Shown here piece by piece: positions 8,751-16,219 of a stretch of DNA of 39,418 nucleotides. The stretch is taken from positions 1 through 39,418 of the forward strand of contig NZ_BALC01000010.1 in assembly GCF_000612445.1 (NCBI RefSeq), in the 5' to 3' direction. Every line of letters begins with the position of its first letter. The first letter of the stretch is position 1. The stretch is from Liquorilactobacillus sucicola DSM 21376 = JCM 15457. GTDB lineage: Bacteria > Bacillota > Bacilli > Lactobacillales > Lactobacillaceae. The position numbers and the translations under genes are program-made. Below the pieces are notes generated by a model, which saw only the letters and a list, made by a program, of their open reading frames with translations, searched no databases and was not told the origin of the DNA.

Positions 8751-10084
8751 GTTATTGGCTTAGTCTGACTTTCTATAAGATGGGTTTCTGGATCACGTGG
8801 GCGTTGATTCCGGTAGTTGTCGAGATTGTGCCTGCATTTTTTTCGAGTATCTGGTTGATTGCTCGCAATTGGCACACATCTGTACTAGATATTCCTGCAA
8901 AGCTGCCAGTTATTTCACTGATTATTCCTGTGTACAATTCGGAGACTACTTTATTCGAATGTATCCAATCTGTTAATGATTCAACCTATCCTGCAGAATT
9001 GGTTCAAATTATTTTAGCTGATAATCAAAGTACGGATAATAGTTTTGCAGCTTATGAGCGCGCACAAAATGAGTTCCCTAATCTGAACCTGCGCTTGATA
9101 CACACAGAGCAAGGAAAAGCGAAGGCTTTGAATTCAGCTATCTACAGCAGTATTGGAACATATATTATCAATATTGACAGCGATGGTGTACTTGAAAAAA
9201 ATGCACTTATGAATATGGTACTAAGATTCGAAAACGATTCAGAACTATCAGCTCTTACGGGTACAATTTTACCGCAAAAACAATTGATCAAGGCTTCCAA
9301 AAAGAGAATTTTAAAGTTGCTGCAGCGCAATGAATATTTTGAATATGCACAAGCCTTTCTATCTGGCAGAGTAATTGAGGCACGTAACAATCAGCTTTTT
9401 ACTATGTCAGGGGCTTTTTCAGCTTTTCGAAAAAATGATTTGCTACAAACTTTTTTGTATAACACTGGAACAATCGGTGAGGATACAGATATGACTTTTC
9501 AAATACGTGATAGGTTGAAAAATAAAGTAGCCATTTGTTCTGATGCAATTTTCTATATCGAACCGATTGATAGTCTGAATGATCTTTACATTCAGCGTCA
9601 GCGCTGGCAGACAGGTGAATTAGAAGTTGTGAATCAAAATAACTCCGATTTAAAACTGAAATCTTTTTTTAAAAATTTCTTAGTGCGACGGATGATGCTG
9701 GATCATACTTTCCTTTTCCCTAAATTAATTTGGTTAGCCGCTAGTATTGTGCTGCTTTTTCTGGGCTACTCTTGGATAGTCTTGTTGCTTTCCTATGTGC
9801 TTATTTATTTTCTTTATCTTATAGTCAGCTTATTAAATTATCTTTGTGTTTTATTGTTACTGCGTGGTTTTACAGAGGAAAAAGCATTCTTTAGAGCATC
9901 CTGGTGGGTCGTTTTCACGCTTCCAATCTACAATTTTATCTGTTCTTGGTTTCGCTTGATCGGTACATTGAACAGCATGACAAAAAAATCTAGTTGGAAT
10001 GCCATTAATTTTAGCCAAGAGATTCAAAAAATATGGTTATTAGTTTGGAAAGATATTAAGCTGATAAAAAGTAAATGGAGGTAA
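8747..10084 (+). CDS. XrtG-associated family 2 glycosyltransferase
   Basis: This 445-residue membrane glycosyltransferase has N-terminal membrane segments (about residues 8-36), a cytoplasmic GT-A domain, then three or more C-terminal helices (about 310-410). GT2 motifs are clear: LIIPVYNSE (58-66), the metal-binding DSD at 144-146, GEDTD at 244-248, and QRQRW at 283-287, the signature of processive synthases such as hyaluronan, chitin and cellulose synthases. The architecture suggests an enzyme that builds and exports a polysaccharide or lipid-linked sugar. It overlaps xrtG by 4 bases and is followed 3 bases later by the PTPS-like gene. The fixed association suggests that XrtG joins its protein target to, or cooperates with, a glycan. 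The product sugar is unknown. Confidence 0.85.
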   Translation: MSYWLSLTFYKMGFWITWALIPVVVEIVPAFFSSIWLIARNWHTSVLDIPAKLPVISLIIPVYNSETTLFECIQSVNDSTYPAELVQIILADNQSTDNSFAAYERAQNEFPNLNLRLIHTEQGKAKALNSAIYSSIGTYIINIDSDGVLEKNALMNMVLRFENDSELSALTGTILPQKQLIKASKKRILKLLQRNEYFEYAQAFLSGRVIEARNNQLFTMSGAFSAFRKNDLLQTFLYNTGTIGEDTDMTFQIRDRLKNKVAICSDAIFYIEPIDSLNDLYIQRQRWQTGELEVVNQNNSDLKLKSFFKNFLVRRMMLDHTFLFPKLIWLAASIVLLFLGYSWIVLLLSYVLIYFLYLIVSLLNYLCVLLLLRGFTEEKAFFRASWWVVFTLPIYNFICSWFRLIGTLNSMTKKSSWNAINFSQEIQKIWLLVWKDIKLIKSKWR

Positions 10085-10087
10085 GGC

Positions 10088-10459
10088 ATGGCACAACTCA
10101 ATTATAGCTATAGGATTAAAACTTATTTTAATGCAAGTCACGCTATCAGATGGGAGAGTGGAACTGGTCAAAAGCATACACATACGTGGGAAGTTGTGTG
10201 TGAGTTAAGTAGTCAAAGTGAACAAACAGTTATTTTCAGTGATATTGAAAAAGCACTAAATGGAGTGTTGGGAGATATTTCTGGTGTATTCTTGAACACG
10301 CTAAGTGCCTTTAAAGAGACAAATCCGACAGTTGAAAACGTAACGCTTTGGCTTTATCAATTGATCGTTCCTGTTTTAAAACCACTTGCAGTCCGGTTAA
10401 CACGACTCGAAGTCAGCGAATCACCCACGCGCACATACTGCATTACGGTTAGCGATTAG
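10088..10459 (+). CDS. 6-pyruvoyl-tetrahydropterin synthase-like protein of the XrtG operon
   Basis: This 123-residue member of the PTPS/QueD fold family starts 3 bases after the glycosyltransferase. The zinc-binding histidines are present: His18 in FNASHAI, then His30 and His32 in KHTHTWE. Near the C-terminus LEVSESP carries the conserved Glu that holds the pterin in true enzymes. The catalytic Cys that lies four residues before the HxH pair in QueD and PTPS is absent; the position reads Thr in SGTGQKHTH. No queuosine or folate gene is near. The protein therefore probably binds zinc, and perhaps a pterin-like or sugar ligand, without performing the standard synthase reaction. It is a recognised member of exosortase G operons but has no assigned role. 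Confidence 0.8.
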   Translation: MAQLNYSYRIKTYFNASHAIRWESGTGQKHTHTWEVVCELSSQSEQTVIFSDIEKALNGVLGDISGVFLNTLSAFKETNPTVENVTLWLYQLIVPVLKPLAVRLTRLEVSESPTRTYCITVSD

Positions 10460-10473
10460 GAAATGGTGATAGA

Positions 10474-12042
10474 ATGAGTAAATCGATAAGCAAGTATATA
10501 TTGATCCTTTTCAATTTTTTTATTTTTTTGACGTTCTTTTTTGCATTGACATCTCCTAATCTAATATTGGGTGATAATCAAGCCACTGGTGCCGGAACGA
10601 CCTTTTTTACGACTTTTTGGTTACTTCTTTTCGGAATTATTTTAGTTTCTTTTAAAACATTTAGAAAGATCAATCTCTTTCTGCGTTATATTTTCATAAC
10701 ACAGCGCTCCAAAACAGCACCTATTTTGCTGTTAATCGTTATTTTCTGGCAGATATTTTTTGTTTGTACTGTCCATCCAGCAATCGGGTTTGATGCTGGG
10801 GCGATCCATCAAGCCCTGACGGACCGCACAAATCCTGAAATCAGAGCGTATTACAGCATTAACTATAATAATCTGCCGCTATTGTTGGTACAGCACCTTT
10901 TTGCACAAATATTTGCGACTAAAACCTGGCTTTTCTTTGACTTACTAACGCTGTTTTTTGTTGATTTGTCAATGATTTTTAACTTGTTAAGCGTGGCTCT
11001 TGTTGATCGTGCACGCTTAGCAGTTGCTATGTACCTGCATAGCAGCTGGTTGCTGCTTTTTCCAATGATAATCGTACCTTACACAGATACGTGGGTTTTA
11101 CCGCTCGTTTCTGGATATCTTCTATGCTATTGTCTAGCAAAGCATAAAGATACGAGTTACTTTGTGAGATCTATAGCGTTTATCTTATTTTGCCTTTTAC
11201 TTATTGCCGCATACTTTCTTAAGCCCTCAGCAATTATTGGCGGAATCGCAATTGGGCTGGTTGAATTGCTGCTTGCTGCAGCAAAAATCAAGTTGAAAAA
11301 GCCATACAGATGGTGTTCATTGGGAGTTATTCTTTTTGCAGGTATAGTCTTGTGGGGTAGCCATCAGCTGATTGAGCAGCGGCTTCAAGAACAAAAATAT
11401 ATTCAAATTGATGCAACCAGAGCTATTCCGGCAATTCATTTCATTAGTATGGGAGTTTCTGGAGATGGCGGCTATAATCCTAAGGATGCTCTTGCGATGG
11501 CACAGCTTCCTACGAAGTCTGCGCGTATTGCTTATTCTAAAAAAAAACTAGTGGAACGTTTAGAGAAAAAAGGCTTTTGGGGATATGTTAAATTTTTGTT
11601 AAAGAAGCACCAGGCTAACACTTCTGATGGTTCATTTGCATGGGTCAAAGAGGGGCACTTTATTGCAGAGAATCCTAAGCCACATAAGCGCGGCCTTGCA
11701 GGACAGCTAAAACAGTTTATTTATTTGTATGGAACGCGACTTGGAGATTTTCGTTTTGCTGCACAGGTCTGGTGGGTTATATTCTTAGTACTGATTGCAC
11801 TTGGATGGCGTGAGCGAGGAAGTTTTGTGCAACTGCTGCGATTGTCCCTTATCGGGAGTTTTGTCTATCTGTTGCTTTTTGAAGGTGGGAGAAGCCGCTA
11901 TTTAATTCAGTTTCTGCCGTACTTTTTAATTTTAGCATCACTGGTTTCACAATCTTCGCTCATAACAGTAAAGAACTTGGCAGCCTTCCTGTGGTCTAAC
12001 GGTAGTCCCGAAAGTGCAACACAAAAGGGAGATATAGAATGA
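10474..12042 (+). CDS. XrtG-associated multi-membrane glycosyltransferase (TIGR03766-like)
   Basis: This 522-residue protein begins with a hydrophobic helix (residues 8-28) and has about ten to twelve membrane segments overall. It resembles the large membrane glycosyltransferases of the GT-C/mannosyltransferase type that use lipid-phosphate sugars. An Asp-containing loop after the third helix (GFDAGAIHQAL, around residues 107-117) matches the position of the catalytic acidic residue in GT-C enzymes. A soluble loop sits at about 295-400 before the final helices. It follows the PTPS-like gene by 14 bases and overlaps the next gene by 4. Proteins of this kind recur only in exosortase G loci. It may glycosylate the surface protein, or move the sugar made by the GT2 enzyme, outside the membrane. 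Family recognition is good; activity is inferred. Confidence 0.75.
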   Translation: MSKSISKYILILFNFFIFLTFFFALTSPNLILGDNQATGAGTTFFTTFWLLLFGIILVSFKTFRKINLFLRYIFITQRSKTAPILLLIVIFWQIFFVCTVHPAIGFDAGAIHQALTDRTNPEIRAYYSINYNNLPLLLVQHLFAQIFATKTWLFFDLLTLFFVDLSMIFNLLSVALVDRARLAVAMYLHSSWLLLFPMIIVPYTDTWVLPLVSGYLLCYCLAKHKDTSYFVRSIAFILFCLLLIAAYFLKPSAIIGGIAIGLVELLLAAAKIKLKKPYRWCSLGVILFAGIVLWGSHQLIEQRLQEQKYIQIDATRAIPAIHFISMGVSGDGGYNPKDALAMAQLPTKSARIAYSKKKLVERLEKKGFWGYVKFLLKKHQANTSDGSFAWVKEGHFIAENPKPHKRGLAGQLKQFIYLYGTRLGDFRFAAQVWWVIFLVLIALGWRERGSFVQLLRLSLIGSFVYLLLFEGGRSRYLIQFLPYFLILASLVSQSSLITVKNLAAFLWSNGSPESATQKGDIE

Positions 12043-12296
12043 CATATCCGCTGCTAGAAAAAATTGCTGAAAAACTTTGCTATACAGACTTGGGTTATCA
12101 GCGTATCAATAAAAAACTCAAGCTTGATTATTCACGCAATGAGATTGAGTCGTTGCTCCAAAAAAATATTCTCAGTGCAACGAGAATATTACATAAAGGC
12201 AAAAATTATTATATTTACAACTATTCAAAGAATATAAGAGTTACTGTGAACGCTAATAATTATCGTGTGATTACTGTTGATAGATTGAAACTTTAA
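12039..12296 (+). CDS. Small DUF3781-like protein
   Basis: This 85-residue cytoplasmic protein starts in an ATGA overlap with the preceding XrtG gene and closes the operon just before a strong terminator. The pattern CYTDLGYQRINKKLKL, then a central helix, then GKNYYIYN and a C-terminal VTVNANNYRVITVDRLK strand resembles DUF3781 proteins, whose function is unknown. It is basic and has no signal peptide or membrane segment. Its position suggests co-expression with the exosortase genes, though DUF3781 genes also occur alone elsewhere, so a role in the system is uncertain. Confidence 0.7.
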   Translation: MTYPLLEKIAEKLCYTDLGYQRINKKLKLDYSRNEIESLLQKNILSATRILHKGKNYYIYNYSKNIRVTVNANNYRVITVDRLKL

Positions 12297-12326
12297 AGAG
12301 TTAATTGATAAAAGTAGTTCAAACGT

Positions 12327-12376
12327 AAATCCAGTTAGAAATTGAGCTTATCCTAAGTCTAACTGGATTTTTTGAT
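12327..12376 (+). terminator. Terminator closing the XrtG operon
   Basis: A perfect 13-bp stem, AAATCCAGTTAGA (12327-12339) with TCTAACTGGATTT (12358-12370), is followed by a T run. It is one of the strongest hairpins in the window. Confidence 0.95.
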
Positions 12377-12542
12377 TTTTTAACTGTAATCCCAAAAGTA
12401 AATACTGTTTTGTAACTTATTTCATCTTGCAATCTTGGTAAACATCTATAATAATAATCCTAATCTACACTACTTTTGAAGAAAAGAACAAATTACTTTA
12501 GAATAGAGAGTGTTAGTTTCAAGTAGAGAGGGGCAAGATAGA

Positions 12543-13046
12543 ATGAACGATCCAAAGTTTAAGTTTCCAGATAAAGCATCTTATCAATTTGTAACTGATT
12601 ATTTTTCATCAAAGGGGGTTGAGGTTGAAGATATAGCTTCAATTACGTACAACATTCAGCGGCGTTATATCTCTGATCTGACTCTTGAAGAAGTTAAAAA
12701 GGCAGTGATCGATGTTCTCCACAAAAGAGAGGTTCTAAATAACGCTATGGTGGGAATTGTGTTGGATCAATTTGCTGCAAAGCATCAGCTGCCTGAACCG
12801 CTGCAAAGCATTGTTGAAAAAGACAGCGGTGTTTTTGGTGTCGATGAATTGTTGGCTGAAGGTGGAATTTCTGGTATTTACGGAAAGATTGCGACAACTA
12901 ATTTTGGTTACCTAGATAAAGAGAAACATGGAATACTTAAAAAGCTAGATACAGCATCAGATGGAAGTGTAAATACTTTCTTGGATGACATCATCGCGGC
13001 AGTTGCTGCGGCTGCTGGAGCAAAAATCGCACATGCACATGCTTAA
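12543..13046 (+). CDS. pgpA: PgpA-family phosphatidylglycerophosphatase (YutG-like)
   Basis: This 167-residue protein is read from ATG 12543, 9 bases after GAGAGGGG (12526-12533). An upstream in-frame GTG at 12510 lacks a good ribosome site. The sequence matches Gram-positive YutG/PgpA: KREVLNNAMVGIVLDQFA in the middle, LPEPLQSIVEKDSGVFGVDE, then NFGYLDKEKHGILKKLD and the highly conserved NTFLDDIIAAVAAAAGAKIAH end with acidic residues. YutG was shown in Bacillus to contribute phosphatidylglycerophosphatase activity; Gram-positive members lack obvious membrane helices, as here. It lies between the XrtG terminator and the first T-box, so it is probably a single-gene unit. Confidence 0.85.
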   Translation: MNDPKFKFPDKASYQFVTDYFSSKGVEVEDIASITYNIQRRYISDLTLEEVKKAVIDVLHKREVLNNAMVGIVLDQFAAKHQLPEPLQSIVEKDSGVFGVDELLAEGGISGIYGKIATTNFGYLDKEKHGILKKLDTASDGSVNTFLDDIIAAVAAAAGAKIAHAHA

Positions 13047-13095
13047 ATAATAAATGTTTTTCCAAAATTGAGCTAAAAAGTTTTTTAAAACAGTC

Positions 13096-13124
13096 TTGAC
13101 ATAATCATTATTCAAGATTAGAAT
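13096..13124 (+). promoter_or_regulatory. Promoter of T-box operon 1
   Basis: TTGACA (13096-13101), a 17-bp spacer, then TAGAAT (13119-13124). The same arrangement precedes both other T-box leaders in the window. Confidence 0.85.
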
Positions 13125-13149
13125 TCAAATAACGTCGTTAATCGACTTT

Positions 13150-13416
13150 TAATTAATATGATCTTTTGAGAAGAAGAGTAACCGTTGCGGTTGTTTGCAG
13201 AGAATCCGGGTAAGCTGAAAACGGAGAGTAACCAAAACGGTGAAGATGAACTTTGAAACAGAGGCATCTGGTGCTGGCTGGATGTTCGGTAGGAACCGTT
13301 AACTTCCCAGATATGTTTATGTGTCGTTGAGGCATCGCGTTTAGATGTAAAAAAGGGTGGTACCGCGGATTATTCGCCCCTTGTCAGAGAAAAGTAACTG
13401 ACAAGGGGCTTTTTTG
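13150..13416 (+). ncRNA. Methionine T-box leader 1 (upstream of the MetE-like gene)
   Basis: This is a T-box antitermination leader. The loop-E motif AGAGTAAC near 13172-13180 opens Stem I, and GTGAAG-ATG-A (codon ATG at 13246-13248) lies opposite it, so the specifier is AUG. The T-box sequence GGGTGGTACCGCGG (13355-13368) carries the GGTG element that pairs with the ACCA end of uncharged tRNA. The terminator hairpin at 13376-13415 follows. Uncharged tRNA-Met should favour read-through, so the downstream gene is on when methionine is short. The target, a methionine-synthase-like gene, agrees. Confidence 0.92.
13376..13415 (+). terminator. T-box 1 attenuator hairpin
   Basis: GCCCCTTGTCAG (13376-13387) pairs perfectly with CTGACAAGGGGC (13398-13409), followed by TTTTTT. 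Its left arm follows the T-box sequence closely, as expected for a switch with the antiterminator. Confidence 0.93.
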
Positions 13417-13462
13417 TTTGGAAAAGGATAATGGTTAGTGAATTTGAAAGGTGGAGTTCTTA

Positions 13463-14592
13463 ATGACAAACGCAACAGCAACAAAATTACATTACGATAT
13501 TGTAGCAGTTTTTTACGACCAGCTGAATTAAAACAGGCCCGTGAAGATTTAAAGGCAGGTAAAATTACGCTTGATCAACTGCATCAAGTAGAAGATAGGG
13601 CGATTGAAGATTTAGTTGCTAAAGAAAAGAAACATGGTTTAAAGGTCGTTACTGATGGCGAATTTCGTCGCAGTTACTGGCACTTGGATACTTTTTGGGG
13701 ATTTGATGGAATTAAACATACAAAACCGGAACACGGCTACTTTTTTCATGATGAAGAAACTCGAGCTGACTCTGCTCAGGTTGAGGGAAGAATCGCATTT
13801 AACCCGCAACATCCTGATTTGGTAGCGTATAAGTTTTTGCATACACTAACAATTGCGGATCCAGAAGTTAGTGACCGTCAGAGCATTCCTGCACCAGCCC
13901 AATTGTATGCAGAACTAATCCGTGGTGAAGAGAATCGACAAGCAATTGCTAAATATTATGCGAACGATGCAGACTTAATTGCTGACATCGGTCAAGCCTA
14001 TCATGATTTATTATTGGCCTTATATGATGCTGGGTGTCGCGATATTAAGTTCGATGATTGTACGTGGGGCATGATCGTTGATAATGATTACTGGTCCAAA
14101 CGAATTCAAGAAGGATTCAGCCGTGAAAAACTCGCTGAATTATATCTGAAAGTCAACAACGCGGCTCTTAATGATCTGCCAGAAGATCTGCGAGTGAGCA
14201 CACATGTTTGCCGCGGAAATTACCACTCAACTTGGGCAGCTTCTGGTGGCTATGCTCCTATTGCAGATTATTTGTTTGCTAGAGAAAACGTACAGGCTTT
14301 TTATTTGGAATATGATGACAGTCGTTCCGGTGATTTTGCACCTTTAGCTAAGGTGACAGCTGGTAAGGAGGTTGTATTAGGGCTGGTTACCAGCAAACAT
14401 CCTGAATTAGAAGATCCACAAACCGTGATCAATCGTGTCAAGGAAGCAAGCAAGTATGTACCATTGGAAAATCTTGCATTAAGTACTCAATGTGGTTTTG
14501 CGTCAACTGAGGAAGGCAACAAGTTAACGGAGCAACAGCAGTGGGATAAAATTGAATTGGTTGTCAATGTTTCCAATAATATTTGGAATTAA
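13463..14592 (+). pseudogene. MetE-like (YxjG/YxjH-type) methyltransferase, frameshifted near its start
   Basis: This is a cobalamin-independent methionine-synthase C-domain-like protein of about 376 residues. The family moves a methyl group to homocysteine or related thiols. The zinc ligands are visible: His and Cys in STHVCRGNYHS, Glu in LEYDDSRSGDF and Cys in LSTQCGFAST. The natural start is ATG 13463, after the GAAAGGTGG site, giving MTNATATKLHYDIV. At 13502-13508 the DNA reads GTA-GCA-GTT where homologues need Val-Gly-Ser. One G is missing, so this frame stops soon after. The rest (SFLRPAELKQ onward) is in the next frame and intact to 14592. An alternative in-frame start at 13438 would give an unrelated N-terminus. 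Control by a Met T-box fits methionine synthesis. Confidence 0.85.
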
Positions 14593-14632
14593 AATTAGAT
14601 TAATTAGAACTGAGATTATTTTAATTTAACTG

Positions 14633-14661
14633 TTGACATTACTAGCTACCACCATTAGAAT
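14633..14661 (+). promoter_or_regulatory. Promoter of T-box operon 2
   Basis: TTGACA (14633-14638), a 17-bp spacer, then TAGAAT (14656-14661), identical in hexamers to the T-box 1 promoter. Confidence 0.88.
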
Positions 14662-14684
14662 AAAACTACATTTTAGAATTTATA

Positions 14685-14957
14685 CTGGAAAGATGAGTAA
14701 CTTGGGGAAAACATTTACAGAGAGACTAGGTTGGTGAAAATAGTCAATGGGAGAACAAGTGAAGATGGTCTTTTGAATGAATTTACTGTGAGTCTTTTGA
14801 GGCAAGCCGTAAACGGGTATTCCCGTTATAGAATCAAGGTTAACCTTTTTTATGGAAGACCTGCTGAGGATAGTTGGAGTGATTCAACTATCAAATAACG
14901 AGTGGTAACGCGATTGGACGCCTCGTAGTCAGAGATGACTGCGGGCGTTTTTATTTT
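14685..14957 (+). ncRNA. Methionine T-box leader 2 (sulfur operon)
   Basis: The base of Stem I pairs AAAGA with TCTTT around GATGAGTAAC on one side and GTGAAG-ATG-G on the other, placing the specifier AUG at 14765-14767. The T-box sequence AACGAGTGGTAACGCG is at 14897-14912. A terminator (about 14918-14957, ACGCCT...GGGCGT with an inner AGTCA/TGACT stem, then T-rich) follows. It controls the operon starting at 15019 or 15134, probably through to the CGS-like gene. Confidence 0.9.
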
Positions 14958-15018
14958 TTAGCAGAGTTTGAGTGGATTTTTTACTTGTCTGATTAATCAA
15001 GATTGGGGAGTGAGCGTC

Positions 15019-15132
15019 ATGAAAAGGAAGTTTGTTGTCAAAATAGGAAATAGTTTCAAATCCATTAAGGTAAAAAATAATTGGCTATACTCACTGCTAG
15101 TTCTTGGATTGTATAACACGGAGGATATTTAA
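15019..15132 (+). CDS. Possible 37-residue small protein or leader ORF after T-box 2
   Basis: ATG 15019 follows GGGGAG (15005-15010). The frame encodes a basic N-terminus (MKRKFVVKIGNSF), a short hydrophobic stretch (WLYSLLVLGLY) and a stop at 15130-15132, one base before the next gene. The GGAGG site of the next gene lies inside it, so translation of the two would be coupled. I do not recognise the peptide. It may be a real small membrane-associated protein or a coupling ORF. Evidence is limited to the ribosome site and spacing. Confidence 0.4.
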   Translation: MKRKFVVKIGNSFKSIKVKNNWLYSLLVLGLYNTEDI

Positions 15133-15133
15133 T

Positions 15134-16219
15134 ATGACTAAAGAAGCAGCTTTGCAAGAAGAGTTAAGCAAGATAGATGTTAATGAAAAACTTTCAGCTT
15201 GTCCAATAGATTTTTCAAAAAGTCGTGTCGCAAATCCACGCGCAGGACAGAAACAAAAAAATTATCAGAGTGAAACGATAACCTCAAATTTTAATGAAAG
15301 AGGAAAATTTAGAGACTATCAAAGCCCGTACTTTAATGCACTGTTCTCTGATGGAACTCTTCCGATTGAAGCTAATAGGTACCGTTTGATCTGGTCTAAG
15401 CATTGTCCGTGGGCAAATAGGATCGCTATTGCAATTGATTTATTAGGATTAGACAATGTGATTTCCAAGGGCGCAGTTGACCCCTTACGACCAGCTGGTG
15501 TCGTGGGTGACTGGTTCTTCACATTAGATGAAAATAATGAGGATCCAATTTTGCATACTAAGTCATTATCTGAAAGTTATCTAAAAGCTGATCCTACTTA
15601 CAAGTTGAGAACCACTGTTCCAGCATTGGTTGATGTTAAAACGGGTAAGGTTGTTAACAATAATTACAATACCTTGATTGATGAATTTGCGAGTGCGTGG
15701 AAAACATTTCAAGCTGAAAATGCTCCCGATCTATATCCTAAAGCTATTAGAGCAGACATTGATGCCTTGAATCAGATCATTTATACCGATATCAATACAG
15801 CTGTCAATGAGGCCGGCTTAGCAAGATCACAGGATGATTATGAAAAATATTATAATCGTGTCTTTAATCGTCTTGACTGGTTAGAAGAAAGATTAGCACA
15901 TCAGCGCTACTTGTTCGGTTCAGCAATAGTGGATACAGACATCCGTCTCTTCGTAACTTTGTCACGTTTTGATATTGTCTTTTATCAAAAATATTATGTT
16001 AACAAAAAAAGGCTGATTGATTATCCAAACTTGTGGAACTATGCAAAAGATCTATATTCAAATCCAGCTTTTAAGAATAATACAGATTTTGATGCTATAA
16101 AGAAACGTTTTTACCAAGTTGATCATACACCTCAAAATGATCTGACAAGGATAATTCCGAAAGGACCAGATTTGAGCATTTGGGAGGAACCAAATGACCG
16201 TCAAAAATTTGAAAATTGA
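15134..16219 (+). CDS. Glutathionyl-hydroquinone reductase-like protein (Xi-class GST, YqjG/ECM4 family)
   Basis: This 361-residue protein starts at ATG 15134, 9 bases after GGAGG (15120-15124). Xi-class enzymes use a Cys to strip glutathione from glutathionyl-hydroquinones and related adducts, giving the reduced product and disulfide. The catalytic Cys is at 91 in SKHCPWANR, within a thioredoxin-like domain, followed by an all-helical GST domain (about 200-320). The family hallmarks PWANR and the SIWEEPN tail are present. It leads a Met-T-box operon and overlaps the next gene by 26 bases. Many lactobacilli do not make glutathione, so a role in reductive removal of sulfur adducts, using imported glutathione or another thiol, seems plausible. 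That role is inference; the family call is firm. Confidence 0.85.
   Translation: MTKEAALQEELSKIDVNEKLSACPIDFSKSRVANPRAGQKQKNYQSETITSNFNERGKFRDYQSPYFNALFSDGTLPIEANRYRLIWSKHCPWANRIAIAIDLLGLDNVISKGAVDPLRPAGVVGDWFFTLDENNEDPILHTKSLSESYLKADPTYKLRTTVPALVDVKTGKVVNNNYNTLIDEFASAWKTFQAENAPDLYPKAIRADIDALNQIIYTDINTAVNEAGLARSQDDYEKYYNRVFNRLDWLEERLAHQRYLFGSAIVDTDIRLFVTLSRFDIVFYQKYYVNKKRLIDYPNLWNYAKDLYSNPAFKNNTDFDAIKKRFYQVDHTPQNDLTRIIPKGPDLSIWEEPNDRQKFEN

Noticed and set aside
12427-12452. TTGCAA ... TATAAT as the pgpA promoter
   Set aside because: The -10 is perfect but the spacer is 14 bp, so the pairing is unlikely to be right.
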